Source of the DNA: QHXN01 sp032162705
Lineage (GTDB): Bacteria > Acidobacteriota > Blastocatellia > Pyrinomonadales > Pyrinomonadaceae
Length of the DNA: 64,000 nucleotides
Reading direction: 5' to 3'
Assembly: GCA_032162705.1 (NCBI GenBank)
Contig: JAVRON010000144.1
Location: 23,458 to 87,457, forward strand
Shown: piece by piece, positions 34,370 through 43,452 of the stretch
Position numbering within the stretch: position 1 is the stretch's first letter
Layout of the letters: the number at the start of each line of letters is the position of its first letter
Made by a program: the position numbers and the translations under genes
Notes under the pieces: generated by a model
Seen by the model: the letters and a program-made list of their open reading frames with translations, nothing else
Databases searched by the model: none
Told to the model about the DNA's origin: nothing

Positions 34370-37126
34370 TCACTCGGGTGAACGGTCGGGCGTCTCGCGC
34401 CGCATGAGCTGCTCTATCAGCCCGGCGAGCACCGTGGGGTCTACGGGCTTCGGGACGTGCGCGTCGAAGCCCGCGGCGAGCGCCGCTTCGGCATCACTCG
34501 CCGCGGCGTAGCCCGTCAGCGCCAGCGCCGGCACCTCGCGCATGTGCGGCAGTTGGCGCAGCCGCCTGATCAAGTCGTAACCGTCGATTCCCGGGAGACC
34601 GATATCGGAAACGATTATATCAAACCGACTCGTCGCGGCAACGCTGAGCGCCTCTTCCGGAGTGTCGCAGGTGGTCGCGCTGTAGCCGCGCCTTTCAAAG
34701 ACGACGCGCAGCATCTCAAGCGTATCGCTCGCGTCCTCCACGATCAGGACGTGGCGCTTCTCTTCAACACGAGGCTCAACGCTCCCAGCTTCGAGGTCGC
34801 TCGTGACGCGAGGCACGCTCTCCGTTTCAAGCGCGGGCAGCACGACCGTAAAGCGGCTGCCGCGTCCCTCGCCGTGGCTCTCGACCGTGACTGTGCCGCC
34901 GTGCGCTTCGACGAAGCTCTTGACGAGTGCGAGTCCCAGTCCCAGTCCACCGTGCGCGCGTGTCGTAGCCATGTCCGCCTGCCGGAAGCGCTCGAAGACG
35001 TGCGGCATAAACTCCGGCGCGATTCCCTGTCCCTCGTCCAAGACCTCGACGCGCGCCTCGCCCGCTTCCCCGTAGACGCGGACGCCGACGTGCCCGCCCG
35101 CGTTGGAGAACTTCACGGCATTGTTGAGGAGATTCCAGAAGACCTGAATGAGACGCGTGCGGTCGCCGCTGACGCGGGGCGATACGAGGCCGCCGGTCTG
35201 GACTTCGACCCTGACGGAGCGCGCCGCGGCCTGCGGGCGCACCGTCTCGACCGCTTCGCGCACGACCTCCGAGAGTTCGACCGTCGCGCGCTCGATCCCC
35301 ATCTTGCCCGAGAGAATCGAGGACATGTCGAGCAGGTCGTTGATGAGCCGCGAGAGCGCGTGCGAGTTCTTCTCAATGACGCTGATGCCCCGCTCGGCCT
35401 CTTCCTGAGCGAGCTGCCCCGAGCGAATCATGTGTGTCCATCCGAGGATGGGCGTCAACGGCGTGCGAAGCTCGTGCGAGAGCGTGGCGAGGAATTCGTC
35501 CTTCGCACGGTTGACCTCCTGCGCGCGACTGTAGAGACGCGCGTTCTCCTCTGCGACCGAGCGCAGGCGTTCCTCTGTCGCCTTGCGCGCGGTGATGTCC
35601 ATCGTCACGCCGCGCATTCCTTCCGGCTCGCCGCGTTCGTTGAGGGCGACGACGGATTGCGCCTCGACATGGATGACGCGCCCGTCCTTCGCCACCCAGC
35701 GAAACTGGCTCGCGCCGCCCTCGCGGCTCTCGAAGATAGTGCGTGCCTCTTCGGCTGCGCGCACGCGGTCTTCCGGGTGAACAATCGTGAGCCAGAAGTT
35801 CGGCGTCCGAAGCCACTCTTCGACGGTGTAGCCGAGCATCTGCTCGACGTAGTCGCTGACGTAGTCGATTCTTTGATTAGCCTCGTCTGGCTCGCCCCAT
35901 GCCTCCCACACCAAACCGGGGACGTTGCCGACGAGATTCTTCAGGCGCAGTCGCTCGTGCTCGACCTGCCGCGCCAACAACTCGCGCTCGGCCTCGGAGC
36001 GCTTCGATGCCGTGATGTCGCGGGCGATGGTTGAAGCGCCGATCCACTGTCCCGACGGGTCGTGGATGGGCGAGATGGTGAGCGACACGTTGAGGCGCTC
36101 GCCGCTCTTTGTGACCCGCATGGTCTCAAGGCGCTCGACGCGCTCGGCTCGTCTGAGCCGCGCCATGATCTCCGCCAGTTCGTCCGAAAGCTCCTTTGGG
36201 ACGATGAAAGAGATGTGTTGACCTATCGCCTCTTCCGCCGTGTAGCCGTACATTCTCTCGGCGGCGGCGTTCCAACTCGTGACCGTGCCGTTGAGCGTCT
36301 TGCCGATGATGGCGTCGCTGGAAGACTCGACGATGGCGGCCAGCCGCGCCCGCTCGATCTCGACCTTGCGTCGCTCGGCCACGTCGTGGAAGACGAGGAC
36401 AGCGCCCGTGACGCGTTCGCCTTCGTCCATGATTGGAGCGGCGCTGTCTTCAATCGGCGCTTCCGCGCCGTCGCGCGCGACGAGCACGGTGTGGTTGGCG
36501 AGTCCCAACACGACCCCTTCGCGCAGAACCTGCTCGACGGGACTCTTGACCGTCTCGCGTGTCAGCTCGTTGATGATGCGGAAGACTTCCTCGTGCATGC
36601 GGCCCCGTGCTTCGGCGAGCGGCCAGCCCGTCAGGCGCTCGCCCACGGGATTCATAAACCGTATGCGCCCGCCCGCGTCCGTCGAGATGACGGCGTCGCC
36701 GATGCTCTTGAGCGTCGTCTCCAGCGATTTGCGTGCAGTGTGCGCCTCGCGCTCGGCGCGGCGGCTGCGTTCGAGCATGAAGACGGCCAGAAGCGAGATG
36801 CCTGCGAAGAACAGGTTGGGGATGAGGCCGGAGAGGTCTGGTGCGAGGAGGTCGGTGGGGAGGAAGAAGAGGTCGGCGACGAGCAGCGAGAGTGCGATGG
36901 AGAAGAAGGCGGGCCCGCGCCCGCCGAACCAGACGGCGACGAAGACCGCCAGGTAAAAGAAGGCGAAGATGACGCGCGCGTTCTGCGCGCTGGCTGCGAG
37001 GCGCAGCGCGTAGGTCAGCAGCGCCGATGCTGCGACCGACGCGACCGACAGCCCGTAGCGCGCCCACGCGGACTGGTTCCATGAAGGGTTCGCGGCCTGT
37101 GCGACGGGAGGACGGGGGTCGGACAT
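34370..37126 (-). CDS. Hybrid sensor histidine kinase (DUF4118-PAS3-HisKA-HATPase-REC)
   Basis: In this 918-residue protein, residues about 25-120 form the DUF4118 four-helix membrane domain of KdpD-like kinases. Three PAS domains follow (about 140-260, 265-385, 395-520; e.g. MNPVGERLTGWPLAEARGRM, TSWNAAAERMYGYTAEEAIG, FRWVAKDGRVIHVEAQ). The HisKA phospho-acceptor is LATLSHELRTPLTPILGW (about 550). The HATPase N, G1 and G2 boxes are FWNLLNNAVKFS, EVLDEGQGIA and HGGLGLGLALVKSF. A C-terminal receiver carries IIVSDIGLPGIDGYDL. It senses an unknown signal and partners with the adjacent response regulator. Confidence 0.94.
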   Translation of the reverse strand: MSDPRPPVAQAANPSWNQSAWARYGLSVASVAASALLTYALRLAASAQNARVIFAFFYLAVFVAVWFGGRGPAFFSIALSLLVADLFFLPTDLLAPDLSGLIPNLFFAGISLLAVFMLERSRRAEREAHTARKSLETTLKSIGDAVISTDAGGRIRFMNPVGERLTGWPLAEARGRMHEEVFRIINELTRETVKSPVEQVLREGVVLGLANHTVLVARDGAEAPIEDSAAPIMDEGERVTGAVLVFHDVAERRKVEIERARLAAIVESSSDAIIGKTLNGTVTSWNAAAERMYGYTAEEAIGQHISFIVPKELSDELAEIMARLRRAERVERLETMRVTKSGERLNVSLTISPIHDPSGQWIGASTIARDITASKRSEAERELLARQVEHERLRLKNLVGNVPGLVWEAWGEPDEANQRIDYVSDYVEQMLGYTVEEWLRTPNFWLTIVHPEDRVRAAEEARTIFESREGGASQFRWVAKDGRVIHVEAQSVVALNERGEPEGMRGVTMDITARKATEERLRSVAEENARLYSRAQEVNRAKDEFLATLSHELRTPLTPILGWTHMIRSGQLAQEEAERGISVIEKNSHALSRLINDLLDMSSILSGKMGIERATVELSEVVREAVETVRPQAAARSVRVEVQTGGLVSPRVSGDRTRLIQVFWNLLNNAVKFSNAGGHVGVRVYGEAGEARVEVLDEGQGIAPEFMPHVFERFRQADMATTRAHGGLGLGLALVKSFVEAHGGTVTVESHGEGRGSRFTVVLPALETESVPRVTSDLEAGSVEPRVEEKRHVLIVEDASDTLEMLRVVFERRGYSATTCDTPEEALSVAATSRFDIIVSDIGLPGIDGYDLIRRLRQLPHMREVPALALTGYAAASDAEAALAAGFDAHVPKPVDPTVLAGLIEQLMRRETPDRSPE

Positions 37127-37409
37127 CTTTCTTCCTTAGCTTGCTCTCCGGCGACCGAGTTGGCTGTCCGCGTCGTGGGCGCGGCACGCTGCTGCGCCTC
37201 GGGGAAAACAGTACGAGTTCGAGTGTCCGGGCTTGCGCGACCTCAGGCTCGCCCGCTCGATGCGAGGACTTCAGAGTCACACGCCCCGCTTACGAACGCC
37301 TTCGACGCCGGCATGCCCGCCTGAACTGCAAAAGATTCGACCGGAGATTTCGGAGGTATTTGCTTCACAAACAAGCTACTGCCTTTCGCCGCGGCAAGTC
37401 AAGAAAACA
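37127..37409. other. Upstream region of the histidine kinase, no gene seen
   Basis: This 283-nt stretch between the kinase start and the AGGCTAG repeat shows no plausible coding frame and no strong promoter match on either strand. It must contain the kinase promoter on the minus strand. Confidence 0.4.
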
Positions 37410-37573
37410 GAGGCTAGAGGCTAGAGGGTAGAGACTAGAGGCTAGTTGTTGGAGGCGGGTGGAGAGTTGAAGAGGCGCGGGCAGTCGTTCGATACTGTCG
37501 CTTGGTGTTTCAAATCTTACCGCTTCATCATTTGCCTTTACCAGCCTCTAGCCTCTAACCTCTAGCCTCTAAC
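37410..37573. repeat. Inverted heptad repeat, AGGCTAG family, copy 1
   Basis: The left arm 37410-37446 is AGGCTAG, AGGCTAG, AGGGTAG, AGACTAG, AGGCTAG. The right arm 37542-37573 is CCTCTAG/CCTCTAA units, and the spacer is about 90 nt, the longest in the window. The right arm ends 5 nt before the next start codon. A second copy is at 58516-58624. Confidence 0.9.
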
Positions 37574-37577
37574 TTTT

Positions 37578-38249
37578 ATGTATCCGGCTGGCAATCTCTT
37601 CATCCCTGCACCGCACGGGCGCATCGAGGCGATATTGAAAGAGCCGCAAGGCGCGGCACGCGGCGCGGCGCTCGTCCTGCACCCGCACCCGCTGCACGGC
37701 GGGACGATGCACAACAAGGTGGTCTTCCGCACGGCGCGTGCCTTGAATGATGCGGGACTCACGACGCTGCGCATCAACTTCCGCGGCGTCGGCCACTCGA
37801 CCGGCGAGCATACGGGCGCGCGCGGCGGCGAGCAGGAGGACGCGCGTGTGGCGCTCGATTATCTGGTGGAGAAGTATCCACGCCTCGGGCCCGTCTTCCT
37901 CGCGGGCTTCTCCTTCGGCGCGCGCGTCGGGCTGGAGGTGGGAACACACGACCCGCGTGTCGGCTACCTCATCGGCATCGGCACGCCCGTCAGCATCAGT
38001 GAGCGCGACTACGACTTCTCCTTCCTCTCGGAGTGCCGCAAGCCTCTACTCCTCGTCCACGGTGAGCGCGACGAGTTCGGCTCAGTCTCAGACCTCCGCG
38101 CCCTCGCCGCACGCCTCCCCGCCGAAGCCCGAGTTCGACTCGAAATCATCCCCGGCGCGGGCCACTTCTTCGATGACCAACTGGAAGACCTGCGCCGCGT
38201 CGTCGCGGAGTGGGCCGTAGAGATGCTGGAGACAGAAGCCCGACCGTAA
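37578..38249 (+). CDS. Alpha/beta hydrolase (CocE/acyl-peptidase-like)
   Basis: This 223-residue protein begins NLFIPAPHGRIEAILKEPQG and has LVLHPHPLHGGTMHNKVV, the nucleophile elbow FLAGFSFGARVGL, LLVHGERDEFGSV (acid) and IPGAGHFFDDQL (His). The PHPLHGG motif and size match a common family of uncharacterised cytosolic hydrolases. The final residues EARP and the TAA stop are contributed by the left arm of an inverted repeat. The opposing gene ends in the same residues from the right arm. Confidence 0.85.
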   Translation: MYPAGNLFIPAPHGRIEAILKEPQGAARGAALVLHPHPLHGGTMHNKVVFRTARALNDAGLTTLRINFRGVGHSTGEHTGARGGEQEDARVALDYLVEKYPRLGPVFLAGFSFGARVGLEVGTHDPRVGYLIGIGTPVSISERDYDFSFLSECRKPLLLVHGERDEFGSVSDLRALAARLPAEARVRLEIIPGAGHFFDDQLEDLRRVVAEWAVEMLETEARP

Positions 38250-38333
38250 GGGAGGGCGTATTAGCCTTCGTATTCGCCTCATCACTAACACCCAATGGCA
38301 GTTGATACGCCCTCCCTTACGGTCGGGCTTCTG
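38233..38333. repeat. GCCCGACCGTRAGGGAGGGC inverted pair, copy 1
   Basis: A 29-bp perfect inverted pair lies at 38233-38261 and 38305-38333, with a 43-nt spacer. It lies between two convergent genes. Each arm encodes the last residues and stop of its flanking gene (EARP-stop in both). Related pairs lie at 40984-41063 and 42388-42473. The arrangement of paired inverted units resembles REP/BIME elements, but no transposase is in the window. Confidence 0.93.
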
Positions 38334-40251
38334 CCTCGGCGTAGAGGCGGTCGATTGTGTCGCGGTACTTCTCATCGACGATGCGGCGCTTAACCTTGAG
38401 AGTGGGTGTGAGTTCGCCGCCCTCGACCGTGAGTTCACGTTCGATGAGGGCGATGCGCTTGACTCGCTCGTAGCGCGAGAGGTCTTCGGTGACGGCGTCA
38501 ACCTGCCGCTGGAAGAGGTCAAGGATGCGCGGGTGGCGGCAGAACTCGGCGGTCGTTTTTATATCCAGCCCCTTGTGTTGCGCGTATGAGCGGAGCATCT
38601 CCCAGTCGGGCACGATGAGCGCGGCGGCAAACTTGCGACCGTTGCCGACGAGCACGACCTGATTGACGAAGCGCGAACGCTTGATGCGCTGCTCGATGGG
38701 CTGCGGCGCGATGTACTTGCCGCCCGAAGTTTTAAAGAGTTCTTTCTTGCGGTCGGTGATGCTCAGGTAGCCTTCCGCGTCGAGCCGTCCGATGTCGCCC
38801 GTCTTGAACCACCCGTCGTCGGTGAAGACCTCGCGCGTCGCATCCGCCTTGTTGTAGTAGCCGCGCATGACGTTGGGGCCGCGCGTCTCGATCTCGCCGT
38901 CCGGGGCGGTGCGGACTTCGACGTGGGCGACGGGACGACCGACCGTGCCGATGCGATTGTCTTCCGCGCCGTTGACGGTGATGACGGGCGAGGTCTCCGT
39001 CAGCCCGTAGCCTTGCACGATGGGAAGCCCCGCGCCGTAGAAGATGAGGCCGAGTTCCTCAGGGAGCGCCGCGCCGCCCGAGAGGAAGAGTCGCATACTC
39101 CCGCCCACGCCCTCGCGCCACTTCGAGAAGACGAGCTTTGAAGCGACCGCGTGCTCCAAAGCGAGCCAGGCGGGCACGCGCCGCTTCCACGCCGCGAGCC
39201 GCGCCCAACGCTTTCCCACGCCGACGGCCCAAGTCAGCATGGCCGTCTTCACACGTCCGCCTTCCGCCGCCTTATCCTTGATACGCGCGTAGATTTTCTC
39301 GAAGAGTCTTGGCACGGCGACGACGAGCGTCGGATGCACCTCGCGCATGTTGTCGCCGACGCGTTCGATTGACTCGGCGAAGTAGATTTTCGCGCCGTGA
39401 TGCAGGTACATGTACATCGCGCCGCGCTCGAAGACGTGCGAGAGCGGGAGCACGGAGAGCACCACGTCATCGGGCTTGAAGGCGAGGCGTTCGGACGTGG
39501 CCGTCAGGTTCGAGACGACGTTCGAGTGAGTGAGCATCACGCCTTTCGGCTCGCCCGTCGTCCCCGATGTATAGATGATCGTCGCGAGGTCTTCCGCACA
39601 GACCGCGCCCGAAAGCTCTCCCAACAGAAGAGGCCGCGCGCTTTCAAGTTGGGCCCCGCGCGCTTCGAGTTCGGCGAGCGCAAGCAAGCCCTCAACGCCC
39701 GCGGCCTCGCCCCTCATGAGGACGACGTGTGTGAGTCCGGCGCAGGCTTCCAGAGACTCGCGGACGCGCTGATACGCCTCCCGGTTCTCGACGAAGAGGA
39801 GGCGTGAACCGGAGTCGCCAATGATGTAGCAGACCTGTTGCGGCGCAAGCGTCGGATAGATGGGCACGTTGACTATCCCTGCGTACTGGCAGCCCAGATC
39901 GGTGATGACCCACTCGGGCGAGCTTTCGGAGAGCAGTCCCGCGCGGTCGCCGCGCCTAAGCCCGAGCGCGTAGAGTCCGAGCGCGACGTGGCGCACGCGT
40001 CGCATCAAGTCTTCGGAAGAGAGCAAGCGCCAATGGCCTTCGCGCTTGTAGTTGAGCACGTCGGCTCGCGCGTGCAGGCGGAGCGCACGCTCGAAGACCT
40101 CGACGATTGTCGTCGGCTCATCCGTGGCGGCGTGCGTCGCGGGCTGGACTTGTGGGGCCGCCGCGTGCGCGTCGCCCGTGTCGCCCATGCTGCTCGTGCC
40201 GTTCGCGCCGGTCGTGGCTTCTGTCGCGGGTCGTGTCGTGTCCGTCGTCAC
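38317..40251 (-). CDS. fadD: Long-chain acyl-CoA synthetase
   Basis: This 644-residue AMP-forming adenylase activates fatty acids. The P-loop is IIYTSGTTGEPKGVMLTHSN, followed by QGYGLTETSPVI and the hinge/ATP motif GDIGRLDAEGYLSITDRKKELFKTSGGKYI. The last is typical of the FadD15-like long-chain group. The first 45 residues are a polar Thr/Ala-rich extension. Its ATG overlaps the tetR stop by 4 bp, so the two are translationally coupled, and the TetR protein probably controls this gene. The C-terminal EARP comes from the flanking repeat. Confidence 0.94.
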   Translation of the reverse strand: MTTDTTRPATEATTGANGTSSMGDTGDAHAAAPQVQPATHAATDEPTTIVEVFERALRLHARADVLNYKREGHWRLLSSEDLMRRVRHVALGLYALGLRRGDRAGLLSESSPEWVITDLGCQYAGIVNVPIYPTLAPQQVCYIIGDSGSRLLFVENREAYQRVRESLEACAGLTHVVLMRGEAAGVEGLLALAELEARGAQLESARPLLLGELSGAVCAEDLATIIYTSGTTGEPKGVMLTHSNVVSNLTATSERLAFKPDDVVLSVLPLSHVFERGAMYMYLHHGAKIYFAESIERVGDNMREVHPTLVVAVPRLFEKIYARIKDKAAEGGRVKTAMLTWAVGVGKRWARLAAWKRRVPAWLALEHAVASKLVFSKWREGVGGSMRLFLSGGAALPEELGLIFYGAGLPIVQGYGLTETSPVITVNGAEDNRIGTVGRPVAHVEVRTAPDGEIETRGPNVMRGYYNKADATREVFTDDGWFKTGDIGRLDAEGYLSITDRKKELFKTSGGKYIAPQPIEQRIKRSRFVNQVVLVGNGRKFAAALIVPDWEMLRSYAQHKGLDIKTTAEFCRHPRILDLFQRQVDAVTEDLSRYERVKRIALIERELTVEGGELTPTLKVKRRIVDEKYRDTIDRLYAEAEARP

Positions 40252-40862
40252 GCGCCCACCCCCCCGAGGAAGATGTCCAGGACTTCGTCCGCCATCGGCG
40301 CGAGCTTGTAGCGGCGGCGCGAGAGAATCCAGTTGGTCGCCATCTCGTCCAGAGCGCCGAACAGAACCTTCGCGACGAGCTTCGCCTTCAGCCCCTTGCG
40401 AAAGACGCCCGCGGCCTGCCCCTCTTCAAAGACCTCTCGGATAAGGCCGAGGTATTCGGCCAGTCCCGCCGCCGAGAACTCCTCCATGAACTTGGTCGTG
40501 CCGCGCAGCTCGACCTGAAAGACGACGGCGAGGTCGCGGTCTGCGCCGAGCCGTTCCAGATGGTGGCGCGCGATTCTTCGCAGCTTCTCGCGCGGGTCTT
40601 CGATCTTCGCAAGCTCTTCGCGGCCCGCGCGGACGGCCTCGCTCGTGTTGCGCTCGAAGATGGAGCGCAGGATTTCTTCCTTGCTCTTGAAGTAGAGATA
40701 GACCGTTCCGTCGGCGACTCCGGCGGCGCGCGCGATGTCGGCAACCTTCGAGTTGAAGTAGCCACTACGCGCGAAGACCTTTGTGGCGGCGCGCATGATG
40801 GCCTCGCGCTTGTCGCCCACGGCGGCGCGCGGCGTTGTATTGAGGGAACGGGCTGGTCGCAT
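40248..40862 (-). CDS. TetR-family regulator (FadR-like) coupled to fadD
   Basis: In this 204-residue protein the N-terminal HTH reads KREAIMRAATKVFARSGYFN, then VADIARAAGVADGTVYLYFKSKEEIL, the standard TetR helix-turn-helix. The C-terminal ligand-binding part (about residues 90-200) is helical and resembles the FadR/TetR_C type that binds acyl-CoA. It overlaps fadD by 4 bp, so acyl-CoA-responsive repression of its own operon is the likely role. The actual ligand is inferred. Confidence 0.9.
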   Translation of the reverse strand: MRPARSLNTTPRAAVGDKREAIMRAATKVFARSGYFNSKVADIARAAGVADGTVYLYFKSKEEILRSIFERNTSEAVRAGREELAKIEDPREKLRRIARHHLERLGADRDLAVVFQVELRGTTKFMEEFSAAGLAEYLGLIREVFEEGQAAGVFRKGLKAKLVAKVLFGALDEMATNWILSRRRYKLAPMADEVLDIFLGGVGA

Positions 40863-40983
40863 CTCTTTGAAAAATCTCCGGGACAGGCTCGCTTCAGGGC
40901 GGCTGAATGGCTGCTCATTCAGTTGAAGACGCTCTTAGACTAACCTCCACGCTCGTTTTACGCAACGATAACAAAGGCCGCAG

Positions 40984-41063
40984 GCCCGACCGTGAGGGAG
41001 GGCGTAGAGCGTTCACCAGGAAAGCAAGTGACGTGAGTTGAGACGCCCTCCCTCACGGTCGGG
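40984..41063. repeat. GCCCGACCGTGAGGGAGGGC inverted pair, copy 2
   Basis: A perfect 22-bp inverted pair lies at 40984-41005 and 41042-41063 with a 36-nt spacer. The right arm provides the C-terminal EARP-stop of the MscS gene. The left arm lies free in the intergenic region upstream of tetR. Confidence 0.93.
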
Positions 41064-42066
41064 CTTCCGCCTCCTCTTCCGATGCTTCGGCGTCGCTTGC
41101 CGCGAGGAGTCCCGCGTGCGGGTCGAAGCGGAGCGCGCCGCCGCGCAGAGTAATGTCGCGTTGCGGGTTCGGAATCTCGATGCCTTCCTCGCGGAAGAGG
41201 CGATGGATGCGGTAGTTGATCTCGCTCCGGATGGATGGGTGGCGGCGCGGGCGGTCTGTCCAGACGAGCAGGCGGAACTTGAGGTCGAAGTCGCCGAACT
41301 CAAGAAACTGCACACTCGGCTTCGGCTCGGGGATAACGAACTGCACGTCCTCTGCGGCGCGCAGGAGCGTGCGCGCGACGAGTTCAACGTCCGAGTCGGA
41401 GGCGACACCGATGGGAATGGAGACGCGCGTGCGACGCTCGCGGAAAGTCCAGTTGAGAAAGTTCTGGTTGACGATCTTCGAGTTGGGCACGACCGAGGCG
41501 ATGTTGTCGTTGGTGATGACGATGGTCGTACGCAGGTTGATGCTGCGCACACGCCCTTCGGTGAGCTTGCCGTCGGGGCCCGGGATGGTGATGTAGTCGC
41601 CGACGCGGACGGGTCGCTCGAAGAGGATGATGAAGCCGGAGGCGATGTCGCCCGCGATGAACTGGAGGCCGAAGCCGATGCCGACCGAGAGCGCCGTGAA
41701 GACGACGGCCAGTGAAGTGAAGTCGGCTGAGACGGCGATGCGGAGCGCGATGAATGCGCCGATGGTGATGACGAAGTAGTGTACGAGCCGCAGGATGGTG
41801 AACTGTACGCCGGGGTCGAGGTGCTTGTTGTGTCGCGCCATCCGATTCTCGATGAACCGGCGCATGTAGCGCGAGACGAACAAGGCGAAGAGCATCACAA
41901 GGAGGCCCAGCACCAGCGTCGTAATCGAGAAGACGAAGTTGCCCAGCTCCCACTTGAAGTTGAGATAGCCGGTCAAGCGCCAGAGCCTCTGCAAGACGTT
42001 ATCTCCGTCCTGCCACAGCGCCAGCAGACACGCCGCATGCGTCCCGTATACACGACCCGCAATCAT
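41053..42066 (-). CDS. MscS-type small-conductance mechanosensitive channel
   Basis: This 337-residue protein has three membrane spans. The pore helix region is FTALSVGIGFGLQFIAGDIASGFIILFERPVRVGD, then a beta domain (GRVRSINLRTTIVITNDNIA, VVPNSKIVNQNFLNWT) and a cytosolic alpha/beta domain. These are the MscS signatures. It would release solutes on osmotic downshock. ATG 42066 was chosen because GGGAGGG lies 10 nt upstream. A GTG start at 42108 would add 14 residues. The last residues (EARP) derive from the GCCCGACCG repeat. Confidence 0.92.
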   Translation of the reverse strand: MIAGRVYGTHAACLLALWQDGDNVLQRLWRLTGYLNFKWELGNFVFSITTLVLGLLVMLFALFVSRYMRRFIENRMARHNKHLDPGVQFTILRLVHYFVITIGAFIALRIAVSADFTSLAVVFTALSVGIGFGLQFIAGDIASGFIILFERPVRVGDYITIPGPDGKLTEGRVRSINLRTTIVITNDNIASVVPNSKIVNQNFLNWTFRERRTRVSIPIGVASDSDVELVARTLLRAAEDVQFVIPEPKPSVQFLEFGDFDLKFRLLVWTDRPRRHPSIRSEINYRIHRLFREEGIEIPNPQRDITLRGGALRFDPHAGLLAASDAEASEEEAEARP

Positions 42067-42169
42067 TCCCACTCGAACCCTCCCGGCTATCGTTTTCCTA
42101 TTCCCCACAACGCCGAAGCCGCCCGCGCCTCGTGGGGGCGAGCGGCTTCGTGCGGAAAAACTTTTAATT

Positions 42170-42255
42170 TGGCGGAGGAGACAGGACTCGAACCTGCAAG
42201 CGCGTTAGCGCGGTAGTTTTCAAGACTACTGCCTTACCAATTAGGCTACCCCTCC
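42170..42255 (-). tRNA. tRNA-Ser (UGA anticodon)
   Basis: On the minus strand, GGAGGGG pairs with CTCCTCC (one G-U), followed by G and an encoded CCA (42170-42172). The anticodon arm GTAGTCTTGAAAACTAC carries TGA. There is a long variable arm (CGCGCTAACGCGC) and a T-arm GCAGGTTCGAGTCCTG. It decodes UCA/UCG/UCU-type codons. Confidence 0.96.
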
Positions 42256-42387
42256 GCGATAACCCTTCGGCAAAGAATATAACCCAGCGCCGAAACGGAA
42301 GGCAAAACGTTAGACAGAAGGTAAGAACAGAAGAAGAAGTTCCGCCGGTATTAGAGCATTTGTCAGAAGGGAAGAGGGCGTGTGGCG

Positions 42388-42473
42388 GAAGCCCGACCGT
42401 GAGGGAGGGCGTACAGCGTTGCTCATGATGCGACTGGCGGGAGTCGAGACGCCCTCCCTGACGGTCGGGCTTC
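42388..42473. repeat. GCCCGACCGTGAGGGAGGGC inverted pair, copy 3
   Basis: The left arm 42388-42412 and right arm 42449-42473 are 25 bp with one mismatch (CCTGACGG in place of CCTCACGG). The spacer is 36 nt, and its ends resemble those of copy 2 (AGCGTT near the left, GAGT-GAG near the right). It is entirely intergenic, between tRNA-Ser and the inositol monophosphatase gene. Confidence 0.92.
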
Positions 42474-42523
42474 TGCCTCTCTTGACTGAAATAATACAAG
42501 GCGTGCGCCGGGCGGGCAAACTT

Positions 42524-43294
42524 TCAGTCCGCGAGCACACGCAGCATCGCGTCGTGGACGAGGCCGTTGCTGGCGATGATGGGCGGCGTGTAGATACGAA
42601 AGGGCGAGCCGTCGTAGTGCGTGACGCGCCCGCCCGCCTCCTCGACGAGCAGCATGCCCGCCGCCACATCCCACGGACGCAAGCCCTCTTCGTAGAACCC
42701 TTCGAAGCGTCCCGCGGCGACGTATGCGAGGTCGAGCGCCGCCGAGCCGTCGCGACGGACGGACTGCGCCTGCATGATGAAGTTGTGGAAGTAGCGCGCG
42801 AAGTCGCCGCGCTCGCGCACGTCGTAAGGGAAGCCCGTGCAGAGGAGCGCACGGTTAAGCTCACTGGTATCGGAGACGCGTATGCGACGGCCATTGAGTG
42901 TCGCGCCCTCACCACGTTCGGCGGCGAAAAGTTCGTCGCGCGTGGGGTCGTAGACGACGCCGACGACGACACGCCCCAAGTGTTCGAGCGCAACCGAGAC
43001 GCAGAAGATAGGGTAACCGTGCGCGTAGTTGGTCGTGCCGTCGAGCGGGTCGATGATCCACTTGTACTCGGCATCAGCGCCGCCCGCCTCAAGCACATCG
43101 CCCGCCTCTTCCGTAAGAATCGCGTGGCGCGGGTGATAGCTGCGTATGCGCTCGACGATGAGTCGCTCCGAGGCGATGTCGGCCTCGGTCACAAGGTCTA
43201 TGTCGCCCTTGTTCGTAATCTGAAGCGCGCGCCCGAACTTCTCGGTGAGCACACGCCCCGCGTCGAGCGCGGTCTGAATGGCGAAGTTGAGCAT
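42524..43294 (-). CDS. suhB: Inositol monophosphatase family protein
   Basis: This 256-residue protein has all motifs of the Li-sensitive IMPase fold: GDIDLVTEADIASERLI, the metal ligands in LTEEAGD, WIIDPLDGTTNYAHGYP and RPWDVAAGMLLVEEAGG. It hydrolyses inositol-1-phosphate or related sugar phosphates, and SuhB homologues also act in rRNA antitermination. ATG 43294 gives MLNFAIQTALDAG, the family N-terminus. The open frame further upstream encodes only translated AGTAGAC heptads (DYCLLTTVYCLL). Confidence 0.94.
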   Translation of the reverse strand: MLNFAIQTALDAGRVLTEKFGRALQITNKGDIDLVTEADIASERLIVERIRSYHPRHAILTEEAGDVLEAGGADAEYKWIIDPLDGTTNYAHGYPIFCVSVALEHLGRVVVGVVYDPTRDELFAAERGEGATLNGRRIRVSDTSELNRALLCTGFPYDVRERGDFARYFHNFIMQAQSVRRDGSAALDLAYVAAGRFEGFYEEGLRPWDVAAGMLLVEEAGGRVTHYDGSPFRIYTPPIIASNGLVHDAMLRVLAD

Positions 43295-43298
43295 AAGC

Positions 43299-43452
43299 AA
43301 GTAGACAGTAGTCAGTAGACAGTAGACAGTAGTCAGTAGACAGTAGTCAGTAGACGGTAGACGATAGAAGAACACATTCTACCGGCAGTCAGTGTGAAAC
43401 CGACAACTGACGCAACGCGGAGCGCCTACTGACTACTGACTACTGTCTACTT
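43299..43452. repeat. Inverted heptad repeat, AGTAGAC family, copy 5
   Basis: The left arm 43299-43362 holds about nine AGTAGAC/AGTAGTC heptamers, degrading at its inner end to GACGGTAGACGATAG. The right arm 43426-43452 is much shorter. The arms are clearly unequal, so heptamer number changes on each side independently. It lies between suhB and the peptidase gene. Confidence 0.9.

Noticed and set aside
38233..42473. GCCCGACCG inverted pairs as insertion sequences or integrated cassettes
   Set aside because: Spacers are only 36-43 nt with no transposase or target-site duplication visible. A REP/BIME-like non-autonomous element fits better.
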